From: Bordetella parapertussis
Lineage (GTDB): Bacteria; Pseudomonadota; Gammaproteobacteria; Burkholderiales; Burkholderiaceae_B
Length of the DNA stretch: 36,039 nt
Direction: 5' to 3'
Assembly: GCA_945895265.1 (NCBI GenBank)
Contig: CAMDEF010000043.1
Span: forward strand, 1 to 36,039
Made by a program: the position numbers and the translations under genes. The notes beneath the pieces are model-generated. The model was not told where the DNA came from. It was given only the letters and a program-made list of their open reading frames with translations, and did no database searches. Below are positions 8,076-16,853 of the stretch, piece after piece. How positions within the stretch are numbered: position 1 is the stretch's first letter; each line of letters opens with the position of its first letter.

Positions 8076-9740
8076 TTAATGGCTGGGATCTTGAATTTCC
8101 CATTCGGTATAGCGAGTCTGTAAGTTGTTTAAGGCGGGCCCACTGACTTCCGCATCATGCTCAAGTCGATATGGGTGGCCGTCCCACTTGTGAAAGCAAG
8201 ACTGCCAGTATTCAAAAGTACGAAGATCATTGGGTGTACCCCAACAAAGATAGCTGAATACTTCAAAAAGATGACACTTCAAGCCAAGTGCGATGGCATC
8301 GTTAATTAAAGAGTCAATATAAAACTCACCGTTGACTCTTCCATCACGAGCGATCAGTCGATCAAGGGCCGCCCGAAAATGTTTCGGGTCTTTAAAGGTA
8401 AAAGTACCCAAAACGATCGGATCGGAAGCCGGCTTGCTGAGAGGTGTTTTGACAGAAACTGATTGGATTTCGCCGCCGTGCTCAGCAATCCACCCAAACA
8501 TAGTCGGGTGACGCGTTGCATTGGGATAGCCACGAACCCCCCAAACGATAATATCCACTGCAGGATTATTGACGAGCATGTCGAGTGCTTTGGCATCGTA
8601 CAAGGCGCCGTGATCACAGGTGCCGATTGTGATGGGGCCAGGCATCATTTCACGATTAGCGGCTAACGCATCGAGTCCAATCAATGCGGTGCAGGCTTGC
8701 CCCTCCGTCACTTGATCGACAGTTTTAATCACGACATTTGGGTATAGAGCTTTGAGTTCGTTAGCAATGTCGTGATAGCCAGGCATGTCCGCTCGAAGCA
8801 CAAATACATGTTGCTTTGCTGGCGGCGAATGGCAAACCGCCTGCGCTACCATCGGGGCGCCCGATACTGGGATCATTGGCTTAGGCGTTGCGTAGCCAAC
8901 GTCGCTAAATCGTTTTCCTAAGCCCGCCATTGGTGTGATCAGCGCCGCGTGCGTTTCGGCCTCAATGCTTTGCTCGGCGGCTAGCGTTCGGAAGGCCTTT
9001 GACCATGTGTTGTATTCGGCGACATCTTCGGGCGTACCCCATTGCATAAAGTGTTGTAGTGGGTACACGGCCACTGGGTTGCTCGCTGCAAAAAGTGCCT
9101 TGTAAGCCAAGCTGACATAGTACTCACCGCCTACCTGCCAATTTTTTTCGAGGGTAGTTTTAAACGCCTCAAGCATCAGTTGGGCAGAAGAAAAATAATA
9201 CGTGCCGCTTGAGGCATATTCTTCCATGCGATTGTTGGTAAACGGCTGTTTTTCTTGGATATCTGATATCCAGCCATTCGTTTCTTTTATATACGCATAA
9301 TTAGTGTTACCTAGTGAGTGGGGGTGAAAACCCTTGTATGCCGGGATCGCACCTGCACAGGCCCACTTCTCGACGAACTGTTTGAAATGATTCCAGTCCC
9401 AGTAACAAGTAAAGTCACAATAATTAACAACGATTGGTTCTGCTGGGTCTAGCAGATGCGCTGCCTGAAGCACAGCGTGAATTGGGCCTAGCTTGTGCGG
9501 AGCGATCCCTAAAATCTGGCCAGTCGGGCAATACTGATTCAAAATTTCCACCATTCGAAATGATGGATCGTCTAGATGATCTTGATTGCAAATGAAGATG
9601 AAATTGGATTCGCCAGGAAACATATCCACAACGTGCGCCACGATGGGCTTGCCGTCAATTTCAATCAATGGTTTGGGCGTTGTGTACCCGGCACGGCGAA
9701 ATCGCTCTCCGAAACCAGACATAGGAATCACAATTTGCAC
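8076..9740 (-). CDS. Tandem double-domain sugar-phosphate nucleotidyltransferase
   Basis: The 554-residue protein carries two nucleotidyltransferase domains of about 250 residues each. Domain 1 has PMSGFGERFRRAGYTTPKPL (6-25) with a metal-binding Asp in NYCDF (D109). Domain 2 has PMAGLGKRFSDVGYATPKPM (270-289) and GTCDHGALYD. Both P-loop-like GxGxRF and PKP signatures are intact, so neither half is obviously dead. Such enzymes join a sugar- or alcohol-phosphate to a nucleoside triphosphate. Usual family members have one domain, so two activities or an asymmetric pair are possible. The start codon is GTG at 9740 after a weak AAGAG. It heads the operon; about 250 bases upstream hold no gene and probably the promoter. 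Confidence 0.82.
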   Translation of the reverse strand: MQIVIPMSGFGERFRRAGYTTPKPLIEIDGKPIVAHVVDMFPGESNFIFICNQDHLDDPSFRMVEILNQYCPTGQILGIAPHKLGPIHAVLQAAHLLDPAEPIVVNYCDFTCYWDWNHFKQFVEKWACAGAIPAYKGFHPHSLGNTNYAYIKETNGWISDIQEKQPFTNNRMEEYASSGTYYFSSAQLMLEAFKTTLEKNWQVGGEYYVSLAYKALFAASNPVAVYPLQHFMQWGTPEDVAEYNTWSKAFRTLAAEQSIEAETHAALITPMAGLGKRFSDVGYATPKPMIPVSGAPMVAQAVCHSPPAKQHVFVLRADMPGYHDIANELKALYPNVVIKTVDQVTEGQACTALIGLDALAANREMMPGPITIGTCDHGALYDAKALDMLVNNPAVDIIVWGVRGYPNATRHPTMFGWIAEHGGEIQSVSVKTPLSKPASDPIVLGTFTFKDPKHFRAALDRLIARDGRVNGEFYIDSLINDAIALGLKCHLFEVFSYLCWGTPNDLRTFEYWQSCFHKWDGHPYRLEHDAEVSGPALNNLQTRYTEWEIQDPSH

Positions 9741-9991
9741 GGGATTTCGCTCTTTTTAGGTATTCTGTTTAGAAGCTATTTTGCACCCTCTAGTCCAGTT
9801 ACTAGGTTGGGCAGTTGCAAGAAGCATCTTGTTTGCCCGAAAGCAGCAGTGCCGCGACGACTTGGCTAAGACCAAAAATTCTAGGTACTGGATTAATTGA
9901 TATTTGACAGGGTGACACGCCAGTATAGGATAATGAATCGCAATCATAAAACTAAAGGCCGATCAGATATGTGCCAGCAGGCAAAGTAGCT

Positions 9992-11155
9992 TCAGGCAAT
10001 CGACTGAGCCACATCCTTCCATCCCCAAACTTTTAGGTCTTCTCGCTCAAAGCTCAAATCACCACCATAAACGATTGCGGGTTGTAGGCTTTCAGTCTTG
10101 GCGAGGTCTTGCCATTTTCTGAGTCCTGCAGCCCAGTCTTTGGCGTAAGTGGCACCTGATTTGATCTCGATCGGTCGTAAGCCTCGTGCAGTCTCATCGA
10201 TCAAATCGATCTCGTTACCAGTACTGTCGCGCCAAAAGTGCAGGGCAGGGGTTTGGCCCGCGTTTAAGCTGTGCTTATAGAATTCGCTGACCACCCAAGT
10301 TTCAAACAGCGCACCGCGAGATGCGTGGGCTTCAAGTGTTGTTGCATCACGTATACCCAGAAGCCAAGCAGCTAGGCCAGAATCCAAAAAATACAGCTTG
10401 GGTGTTTTGACCAAGCGCTTGCCATAGTTGTTGTGATGGGGGCGAAGCAGCGCGACAATATAGCTTGCTTCGAGTACGGTCAGCCATTGTTTGGCGGTGA
10501 CTGCGCTAATGCCGCAATCTGCCCCGAGCGAGGTTAAATTCAGTAGCTGCCCTGTGCGGGCTGCACACATTTTGACAAAGGTTTGAAATTGCCCCAGCTC
10601 CCGCACATGGATTAACTGACGGATATCGCGTTCGACATAGGTAGCCATATAGTTGCTAAACCAGTCTTGCGGCGCCACGTCGCGACTATACAGGGCAGGG
10701 TAGCCGCCTTGAAAAAGCATTTGCGTGAGAGTGTTTGGCAATGCGTTGGCCGCAGCCAGTTCAGACGCACTAAGCGGTAACAACTCGACCCGCGCCACGC
10801 GTCCGGCCAGCGTTTGTGTAATACCCGCCACAAGATCAAGCTGTGCTGAACCGGTCAGCACAAAATCACCCATCAACCCGCGCGCATCGACCAAACCTTG
10901 TAGCCAAGACAGCAAGGCGGGGCAGCGCTGAATTTCATCCAAAATTGCACCCTGCGAAAAGCGCGCTAAAAACCGCTTTGGGTCGTTTTGTGCAAATTCG
11001 CGCTCGTCGGGGTTTTCAAGGGTGATGTAGGGCTTATCGTCAAATACTGCTTTGGCCAAGGTGGTTTTACCAGCCTGACGGGGCCCGGTAATGGCAACGA
11101 TCGGGAAGCCTTTAGCTAGTCGCCTAAGAGTATTTGCGGCATCGCGGGGGATCAT
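9992..11155 (-). CDS. AAA_14/DUF4143-family ATPase
   Basis: The 387-residue protein has an AAA-type ATPase core: Walker A GPRQAGKTTLAK (about 24-35), Walker B-like GAILDEIQ, and the LTGSAQ sensor. A winged-helix-like middle follows, then a C-terminal DUF4143 domain with ALFETWVVSEFYK, GNEIDLI and IEIKSG, which together look like a PD-(D/E)xK nuclease core. Family members are very common stand-alone accessory genes in bacteria and archaea; their role is not settled. It is flanked by gene-poor DNA on one side and wecB on the other, with no partner gene. The start codon lies inside an inverted repeat, suggesting self-regulation. Confidence 0.85.
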   Translation of the reverse strand: MIPRDAANTLRRLAKGFPIVAITGPRQAGKTTLAKAVFDDKPYITLENPDEREFAQNDPKRFLARFSQGAILDEIQRCPALLSWLQGLVDARGLMGDFVLTGSAQLDLVAGITQTLAGRVARVELLPLSASELAAANALPNTLTQMLFQGGYPALYSRDVAPQDWFSNYMATYVERDIRQLIHVRELGQFQTFVKMCAARTGQLLNLTSLGADCGISAVTAKQWLTVLEASYIVALLRPHHNNYGKRLVKTPKLYFLDSGLAAWLLGIRDATTLEAHASRGALFETWVVSEFYKHSLNAGQTPALHFWRDSTGNEIDLIDETARGLRPIEIKSGATYAKDWAAGLRKWQDLAKTESLQPAIVYGGDLSFEREDLKVWGWKDVAQSIA

Positions 11156-11189
11156 TTACAAATCCAAGTTTCAACTTTAGATTTGTAAA
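11155..11189. promoter_or_regulatory. Inverted repeat overlapping the AAA_14 ATPase start: possible operator
   Basis: Two perfect 10-base arms, tttacaaatc (11155-11164) and gatttgtaaa (11180-11189), are separated by 15 bases and abut the ATG of the minus-strand ATPase gene. The symmetry and position fit an operator for autoregulation. The arms are AT-rich with no T-run, so it is not a normal terminator. Confidence 0.4.
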
Positions 11190-11203
11190 GTATAGTCTTA
11201 TTC

Positions 11204-12349
11204 TTATGAAATAGGCTTGTTCAGATTCTTGAATGTGGCGACGATCCGGTCGGCCGCCAGCCCATCCCCGTAAGGGTTGTGCGCCTTCGACATACTTACG
11301 TAAGCTGTTTCGTCTTTTAATAGCTCTGACACATGCCGCACGATTTTGGCGGTGTCTGCCCCCACCAGCCTAACTGTGCCTGCCTCAACCGCTTCAGGCC
11401 GCTCAGTGACCTCGCGCATGACCAACACTGGTTTGCCTAAACTAGGCGCTTCTTCTTGAATCCCGCCACTGTCAGTTAGCACTAAATAGGCGTGTTTGAG
11501 CAAAAACACAAAGGGTTCGTATTCAAGTGGGTCAATCAAGTGAATATTTGGCTGTCCGCTAATGAGTTCGAAAACGGGCTTTTGGACATTGGGGTTAAGG
11601 TGCACGGGGTATACAAAATGCACCTCGGGGTGCGCTACGGCCAACTGACGGATGGCTTCGCAAATCGCCAAAAACCCGCCGCCAAAGTTTTCGCGCCGGT
11701 GACCGGTGATGAGCACAAACCGTTGTTTGGGCCAGTCGAAGAGTAGGCGCTGGTTTAAAAATGCCTCGAGCTGGGCGCGTTTGGTTGGGTCGCTTTCAAT
11801 TCGCTTGAGTACCCAAAACAAGGCGTCAATCACGGTGTTGCCGGTGACGGTGATGCTCTGGTCAGGCGTGCGCTCATCTAATAAGTTTTGGCGGCTAGAT
11901 TCGGTAGGTGCAAAATGCCATTTCGCGATCTTGCTGACCACTTGGCGGTTAAATTCTTCAGGAAAGGGCGACAGGATGTTGTGAGTTCTTAACCCGGCTT
12001 CGACATGTCCAACTGGGATCCCAGCGTAAAAAGCAGCGGTGGCCGCGGCATAGGCTGTGGTGGTATCGCCATGCACAAGCACGGCATCGGGCTTGTGGGT
12101 GTTTAATACGTCGCGCATGCCTAGTAAGACGGCGCTGGTGACATCAAACAGGTCTTGTCCGGCCCGCATCAGGTTGAGGTCAATGTCGGGAGTGATTTCA
12201 AAGATATTGAGGACTTGGTCGAGCATTTGCCGGTGCTGGGCTGTCACGCACACGATCGTTTCAAAGGTGGGGTTGGCCTTAAACGCATGCACCAATGGCG
12301 CCATCTTGATCGCCTCAGGGCGCGTGCCGAACACGATTAGGATTTTCAT
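11204..12349 (-). CDS. wecB: UDP-N-acetylglucosamine 2-epimerase (non-hydrolysing)
   Basis: The 381-residue GT-B-fold enzyme converts UDP-GlcNAc to UDP-ManNAc for surface polysaccharides. Visible signatures are [13 protein letters not shown] at the start, [17 protein letters not shown] (substrate/UDP site) and [19 protein letters not shown]. The length matches WecB/MnaA. ATG 12349 gives the usual [12 protein letters not shown] start; an in-frame TTG at 12367 adds six residues that the family lacks. No wecC (UDP-ManNAc dehydrogenase) lies beside it, so the ManNAc product must feed genes elsewhere or be used directly. Confidence 0.95.
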   Translation of the reverse strand: MKILIVFGTRPEAIKMAPLVHAFKANPTFETIVCVTAQHRQMLDQVLNIFEITPDIDLNLMRAGQDLFDVTSAVLLGMRDVLNTHKPDAVLVHGDTTTAYAAATAAFYAGIPVGHVEAGLRTHNILSPFPEEFNRQVVSKIAKWHFAPTESSRQNLLDERTPDQSITVTGNTVIDALFWVLKRIESDPTKRAQLEAFLNQRLLFDWPKQRFVLITGHRRENFGGGFLAICEAIRQLAVAHPEVHFVYPVHLNPNVQKPVFELISGQPNIHLIDPLEYEPFVFLLKHAYLVLTDSGGIQEEAPSLGKPVLVMREVTERPEAVEAGTVRLVGADTAKIVRHVSELLKDETAYVSMSKAHNPYGDGLAADRIVATFKNLNKPIS

Positions 12350-12616
12350 TGGGGTGGTGGGCGGCAAAATAGGTGCGTCACAGTCGAGAGCCTAGAGTTA
12401 AGCGTATTGGGCTCAAATTTAGCCGATCTTGAGCGGCTGTGCTCTTTTTGTCTAGGTGGATGGGTTTATCGTGCTTCTACCTCGCATTGAGAGTGCGTTA
12501 AAATTTTGTCCGAGTACAAAACCGGCTGCCCGCAGGTGACACCCAACAGAAAGCACAGACTTTCGACCTGTTTGGTGGCTATTTTTTTGCCTAACGCTTT
12601 CACGACATTTACAAAC

Positions 12617-13213
12617 ATGCATACCCTACTCGCCCAAATTCTTGAACAACTCAACAGCAGTGTTTTCGTACTGATCGCAATATTGTGGGTATGTTTTTGG
12701 ATTGTGTATCGCGTTGGCAAGTGGACTGAAACGTTCTCGACTCACTCAAAAAAGATCGACGCGTCGGACGAACAGCTCAAGAGCCATTTTCAAAACATGG
12801 CGCACATCACGGCTCGGCTTGACCTGATCTACGCCAATACGCTCAAAACCCCGTTGGTAAGGGCACATAGTCCACTGAGCCTGACAGAAACAGGGGTGGC
12901 GGCAAGCGAAGCGATTGGTCTAGAGCGCGTACTTAGCCGAGAGTTTAGTAAGTTGGCACATTTGGTAAACGAAAAATCGCCCCAAAGCGCCTACGATATT
13001 CATATCCAATGTATGCATGTCGTAACTGAGCAATTTTTGTTCTTGTTGACTGAACTTGAATTGAGTAAAGCCAAGGACTTTGCGTTCGCGAACGGGCTGC
13101 AACTCGAGGACCTTGCACCAATCTTGGCCGTGTTGTTGAGAAATGAAATTTTGATGCGACAGCAACCGATTAGCTCTTTGTCTGCAGCCCCCGCCCAAGC
13201 AGCGCTTGCCTAA
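12617..13213 (+). CDS. Small inner-membrane-anchored protein of unknown function
   Basis: The 198-residue product has one N-terminal membrane helix (VFVLIAILWVCFWIVYRVG, about residues 16-34) followed by a helical, partly coiled-coil cytosolic region and an AHSPLSLTETG segment. I recall similar single-helix proteins with a 'SPLSLTEKG' motif, but no function is known to me. The frame extends upstream to 12506 with a non-ATG start; ATG 12617 puts the helix near the N-terminus as expected for a signal anchor. No strong ribosome binding site is seen for either. The 249 bases between it and the divergent wecB gene hold no other gene. Confidence 0.6.
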   Translation: MHTLLAQILEQLNSSVFVLIAILWVCFWIVYRVGKWTETFSTHSKKIDASDEQLKSHFQNMAHITARLDLIYANTLKTPLVRAHSPLSLTETGVAASEAIGLERVLSREFSKLAHLVNEKSPQSAYDIHIQCMHVVTEQFLFLLTELELSKAKDFAFANGLQLEDLAPILAVLLRNEILMRQQPISSLSAAPAQAALA

Positions 13214-13367
13214 AAAGGCGTTGCTTGCGCTGTTCATGATTTTGTAAGTATGCCGCCAAAACGCCAGTTCACATCGGCAAATGGATCGGCAAGTTTTGCT
13301 GTAATTGTTACCTAAGCTTTTGAATATAATGCAAATAATTCAGCGGCAAGATCGGCAACTTGGTGCC

Positions 13368-14087
13368 TTAAAGCACCCGCCGAAGCGCCTCAAAGAACAA
13401 TTCGCCTTGCAACCGCTCGCCATCAATCTGCTGCCCAACCCGTTTGGCAAGCGCTGAGTTCACCGGAACAAGCTTTTTGCCGGTTGAGTGGGCCAACACC
13501 TCAACCATACAAGCGCGCTCTAGAAAATACAGGTCGTCGTAAGCGTAATCAATGCGGTCGTTGCACACCACCACCCCATGATTGCCTAAAAAGGCGATAT
13601 CTGCCTTGCCCATGGCGTGGGCGATGCGCTCGCCCTCTGAAATGTCTAAGGCGAGGCCGTTGTAATTAGGATCAATGGCAATGCGCTCGTGAAAACGCAT
13701 GGCATTCTGCGACAAAGTGGTGTCTAAAGCACGGTCAGAGGTCAGCGTGAGTGCCGTGGAGTAAGGCATATGGGTATGCATGACACAGGCTTTTTTGCAT
13801 ATCCGGTGAATCGCCGCGTGAATAAACATGGCGGTGGGCTCGACCGCGTGTTTGCCGGCCAGGATATTGCCTTCGCCGTCAATCATCACGATGTCGTCAG
13901 CGGTGATCTCGCTCCAGAGTAGCCCGCGGGGGTTGAGTAAGAAGCGGCCTGATTGATCTTGAAGCTCTACACTGAAGTGATTGCACACTCCTTCGGCTAG
14001 ATTATGGTGTGCAGCTGCCCTGAGGGCCAAGGCTAGGTCAGCCCGTAGGCGGGCAACTGAGGGTGAATCGAAGTCTTGTTGGTGCAT
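13368..14087 (-). CDS. Class II aldolase/adducin-family protein (short form)
   Basis: The 239-residue protein is a standard-length class II aldolase-like enzyme: CNHFSVEL near residue 40, catalytic-type Glu in AVEPTAMFIHAAIH, metal ligands in MHTHMPY (HxH), and GNHGVVV with the third His. This branch includes fuculose-phosphate aldolase-like and adducin-head-like proteins often annotated only as aldolase. It is unrelated in detail to the longer aldolase at 2115-3152. ATG 14087 is taken over an upstream GTG (14093). It stands alone with no sugar kinase beside it, so the substrate cannot be inferred. Confidence 0.8.
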   Translation of the reverse strand: MHQQDFDSPSVARLRADLALALRAAAHHNLAEGVCNHFSVELQDQSGRFLLNPRGLLWSEITADDIVMIDGEGNILAGKHAVEPTAMFIHAAIHRICKKACVMHTHMPYSTALTLTSDRALDTTLSQNAMRFHERIAIDPNYNGLALDISEGERIAHAMGKADIAFLGNHGVVVCNDRIDYAYDDLYFLERACMVEVLAHSTGKKLVPVNSALAKRVGQQIDGERLQGELFFEALRRVL

Positions 14088-14234
14088 GGTCACGGGTGAT
14101 GGCCTGTTGGCGTGAGGATTTGCGGGTAAGGGCGCTTTAGGTGTATGAATTCTAAAGCAGAATCCGCATTAAAGCCCGTTTTGGTTGCGATGCACGGTTT
14201 GTTACCCCCGTGGGTGCAGATCCATCTGGCTGAC

Positions 14235-14567
14235 TCAATGTTGAATCCATGAGCGAGTTAGGGATTTTTCAATATCCCTCTTTTGATGTAAAAAACGCCA
14301 GGCGTCAATTTGATCGTGGTTTTCTGTGTAGAACAACAGATAGGGATACTTGCTCAGTGGCCATGACCGAAGCCCAGGTAAGTTGAGATCGTTTCCTGCT
14401 TTAGGCGATCCTGTTTTAGGAAACTTTCCGATTTGCTTGTACGCTTTAGCGAGCGCGTTCAAACAACCATCAATCGCCTGTTCAGCAAACTGCTGCTCGT
14501 AATTCAGAAGTGCGTCAGCAAGGTCATCTATCGCAACCTCGCTTAGATATACTGGTTTAATGATCAC
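14235..14567 (-). CDS. ParE/RelE-family toxin
   Basis: The 110-residue protein has the RelE/ParE fold pattern: VYLSEVAIDDLADALLNYE (first helices), FPKTGSPK, LRSWPLSKYPYLLFYTE (central strands with the conserved Arg) and IDAWRFLHQKRDIEKSL (C-terminal strand and helix). ParE members poison DNA gyrase and RelE members cut mRNA; the xRFLHxxRD ending is closer to ParE. It overlaps the upstream antitoxin by four bases, the standard antitoxin-first order. Confidence 0.82.
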   Translation of the reverse strand: MIIKPVYLSEVAIDDLADALLNYEQQFAEQAIDGCLNALAKAYKQIGKFPKTGSPKAGNDLNLPGLRSWPLSKYPYLLFYTENHDQIDAWRFLHQKRDIEKSLTRSWIQH

Positions 14568-14764
14568 AACCCCATCCGCTTCTTAGATTCTTGCCTAAGC
14601 TTCTCGATGAACAAATCGTTCAAGAGGGTTGTTTTGGGTGAGATGGCGCCTTCGATTAGCATGGCGCGCAATTGGGCTCTAGCGCCTTCAACAGCGGGGT
14701 GATCATCGAGCGATGACGAGCCGTGTTCTGGCTCTGAAAGTGTATGTACTAAATTTGATGGCAT
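14564..14764 (-). CDS. ParD-like antitoxin
   Basis: The 66-residue protein precedes and overlaps (ATGA) the ParE-like toxin. It carries a helical segment (HPAVEGARAQLRAMLIEGA) and a Lys/Arg-rich C-terminus (FIEKLRQESKKRMGL), as expected for a toxin-binding tail. The N-terminus does not show a clear ribbon-helix-helix, so assignment rests mainly on gene order. A good AGAGGG ribosome binding site lies seven bases before the ATG. Confidence 0.65.
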   Translation of the reverse strand: MPSNLVHTLSEPEHGSSSLDDHPAVEGARAQLRAMLIEGAISPKTTLLNDLFIEKLRQESKKRMGL

Positions 14765-14792
14765 TGCGAAACCCTCTGATTACTATCGTCAT

Positions 14793-14812
14793 GCATTTTG
14801 ACAAATCAATGC
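14793..14812. promoter_or_regulatory. Short inverted repeat upstream of the ParDE-like operon
   Basis: The arms gcatt (14793-14797) and aatgc (14808-14812), ten bases apart, sit about 30-50 bases before the antitoxin start, and a TTGACA (-35-like, minus strand, 14824-14829) lies just upstream. This is where antitoxin operators are normally found. Five-base arms can occur by chance. Confidence 0.25.
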
Positions 14813-14888
14813 GAGGATGTCTGTGTCAAATTGTAAGTGCGGCTGAGTTTCGTTATGGCGGTGAACTGCTAATGCGAGCAAGTGACAA

Positions 14889-15896
14889 CTAGGCCAATCC
14901 TAAAAACTCACGAACATATTTCGTGACCGCATTCGTCTGCACCGATCCAACCACAGGCCGCCAAGCCAAATGCCCCCAGTTTGAATCCACCTCGCGATAC
15001 GTTGCCTGCGTAATCCCTTGCGCCAGCTCTTTAGCGCCCTCAACTCCCAACAACCGATCTTGCGAGCAAGGCAGTACCAACACTTTGGCCGTTACACGCT
15101 GCAACGCTTGTTTCAAATCCCCACCAAACGGCTTGGTCACGTCATGCTGCGACGAGGCCTGATACCGGCGCACGATCCCCATGGCATCCCAATGGGCAAA
15201 CCAATCGCCTGCGGCTTGCGCTTCTTGTTGTACTTGCGCGTAATCGGTGCGCTCTAGATAATCATCCGTCACAGTCCAGGCAAAATAATGTTTGCCCGCA
15301 GCAAGTTGCGCCGCGTTGGGTTGAACGGTGTAGGCACCGCCTTGCCAGTTTGCATCAAGCTCGATGAAATCAAACATACGCGCCGTGGCAATTTTGAAGG
15401 TGTTATTGGCTTGCCAGCCTGGCACCAGTAACGCGGCATTGCGTACTGAGTCGGGGTAATGGATCAACCACTCAAGGGTTTGAAAGGCACCCATTGAGGC
15501 GCCGGCTAGCAAGGCGACTGGTGTTGCAGCGCCAAGCCCTAAGCCATCGCGTGCCAACAAGTACTGTGCATGCACCATGTCACGAATCGAATACTTAGGA
15601 AACCGCTCGTGCAAGCCGTCGGCTGGTTGCGATGAGGTGCCTCCGCCGATGGCATCGGTGCACACCACGCAGTAGTGATCAGTGTCGTAAGCGCGCCCGG
15701 GGCCGACGTGTTCAAGCGTGCTGTGGCGCAGGTTGCCTGTGCCGGGCATGACTAAACAGAGATTGTCGCGCTTGGCGTTGAGGGTACCGTATATGACGTA
15801 GCCGACGCGTAGCTCGGGCAATGTTTCACCAGACTCGAAGTTGAAGTTGTTGATGGTGAACGTGCCTTCGACTGCTGGGGGGCGGGTGCTTGTCAT
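14889..15896 (-). CDS. MetX-like alpha/beta-hydrolase (homoserine O-acetyltransferase family)
   Basis: The 335-residue protein follows the MetX fold: LPELRVGYVIYGTLN near the start, an oxyanion-region PGTGN, the nucleophile elbow AGASMGAFQ, Asp in LPCSQDRLLG, and His in SNWGHLAW. True MetX proteins are about 370 residues and transfer an acetyl group to homoserine. This one is shorter and carries GTGN where MetX usually has a His-containing LTGDSH-like loop, so it may be a hydrolase or an acyltransferase with another substrate. It stands alone on the minus strand with no metW or sulfhydrylase gene nearby. Confidence 0.75.
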   Translation of the reverse strand: MTSTRPPAVEGTFTINNFNFESGETLPELRVGYVIYGTLNAKRDNLCLVMPGTGNLRHSTLEHVGPGRAYDTDHYCVVCTDAIGGGTSSQPADGLHERFPKYSIRDMVHAQYLLARDGLGLGAATPVALLAGASMGAFQTLEWLIHYPDSVRNAALLVPGWQANNTFKIATARMFDFIELDANWQGGAYTVQPNAAQLAAGKHYFAWTVTDDYLERTDYAQVQQEAQAAGDWFAHWDAMGIVRRYQASSQHDVTKPFGGDLKQALQRVTAKVLVLPCSQDRLLGVEGAKELAQGITQATYREVDSNWGHLAWRPVVGSVQTNAVTKYVREFLGLA

Positions 15897-15934
15897 GGTG
15901 GTTAGCCTCTTTTTTTGATCAAGCTATTCTAAGG

Positions 15935-16477
15935 CTAAATATAACTGGTATCGCTGCCTTCCTCTAAAGGGCTAGCCGCAAAAAGTACCAAGTCTGTTAA
16001 GGGATTTTCGTGTTTATTTCGAATTGCTGTGCGCATGTACCTCGTAATATCTACGAACTGATCAAAGGTGCAGTCGACACCAAACTCGATTCCTAATGAT
16101 ATGTCCATGTCGACGTCGTTGCATAAGTAGCTGACTTCTTTTGCACGAAAGCCTTGCTCAGCGAGCGCGCCTAATGCAGTGAACATTACGTCAGAGATTT
16201 TTTGCCCAGTAAAATTGAGCGCTTGCGCACGCAGCGCAAAGAGCGTCGCGAATTCTGGTTCGATATCGTCCAGAAAAGGACGGCCTGAAATCGTCTCAAG
16301 TTCTCTAGCCCAGAGGGCGCTGAAAATCGAGTGGTCAACGATTCGAGTGCAAACAACAGCAGATCTAGCAGAGGGTGGGATGTACAAGGGTGATGGATAG
16401 AATGAGGGTTGATCGATGCGATCAACTTCACAAGAGTTAAGGTCGATAGGGACTTGTTGGGAAGGGAGTTGGTGCAT
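15935..16477 (-). CDS. Conserved-looking hypothetical protein (180 aa)
   Basis: I do not recognise this gene. The product is soluble and acidic, with a Pro-rich N-terminus (FYPSPLYIPPSARSAVVCTR) and a mixed alpha/beta body ending in FDQFVDITRYMRTAIRN. It contains four or five cysteines but no regular metal motif. It has no signal peptide or membrane helix. It lies 54 bases downstream of the HigA-like regulator on the same strand and may be cotranscribed with it. ATG 16477 is the only sensible start. Confidence 0.5.
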   Translation of the reverse strand: MHQLPSQQVPIDLNSCEVDRIDQPSFYPSPLYIPPSARSAVVCTRIVDHSIFSALWARELETISGRPFLDDIEPEFATLFALRAQALNFTGQKISDVMFTALGALAEQGFRAKEVSYLCNDVDMDISLGIEFGVDCTFDQFVDITRYMRTAIRNKHENPLTDLVLFAASPLEEGSDTSYI

Positions 16478-16531
16478 GGGGCTGTTCCAGGTAAAGATGG
16501 TGTTGCTTTAGTTGATAAAGAGGTTGATCGG

Positions 16532-16786
16532 TTAAACGAGTGCTAAACGCCTTAAGCAATCAATCAATTTGGTTTTACTAACATCTCGAAACTGACCGCG
16601 TAGGATGCCGGACACCATGATTCGTGGCATGCCGAAAATAATGGCGACTTGATTTTGCGTCAGGCAACGAGACTTCATGGCCTTTGAAATCTTTGCAGTC
16701 AAAGTGGCTTTGATGTGCATCTCAGTTGCGTTGACGTAGCCTAGATCTTCATAGATATTGCCGGTACTGCTGTGTACGGTAGTCAA
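16532..16786 (-). CDS. HigA-like XRE-family antitoxin/regulator without a visible toxin
   Basis: The 84-residue protein matches the small XRE proteins that pair with HigB/RelE toxins: SSTGNIYEDLGYVNATEMH at the N-terminus, then the helix-turn-helix CLTQNQVAIIFGMPRIMVSGI and a RDVSKTKLIDCLRRLA end. TTG 16786 is chosen because the family's SGNxxxDLG segment lies upstream of the first ATG (16720), and an AAGGG precedes it. In this family the toxin normally lies directly upstream. Here the upstream 240 bases hold no toxin frame, so the gene is an orphan antitoxin or works with a different partner. Confidence 0.7.
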   Translation of the reverse strand: MTTVHSSTGNIYEDLGYVNATEMHIKATLTAKISKAMKSRCLTQNQVAIIFGMPRIMVSGILRGQFRDVSKTKLIDCLRRLALV

Positions 16787-16819
16787 TTCATAAGCCCTTT
16801 AACGTGTTTCAAAGTACGT

Positions 16820-16847
16820 TTGCTGAGATAGTCCTAAACTCTAAAAT
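16820..16847 (+). promoter_or_regulatory. Candidate sigma70 promoter for a small RNA
   Basis: TTGCTG (16820-16825) and TAAAAT (16842-16847) are 16 bases apart, a fair sigma70 match. Transcription would start near 16854 and reach the terminator at 17000-17024 without crossing a convincing gene. Confidence 0.35.
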
Positions 16848-16853
16848 TGCAAC

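Noticed and set aside
12506..12616. Longer start of the single-helix membrane protein
   Set aside because: It needs a non-ATG start and adds a second hydrophobic stretch with no family support.
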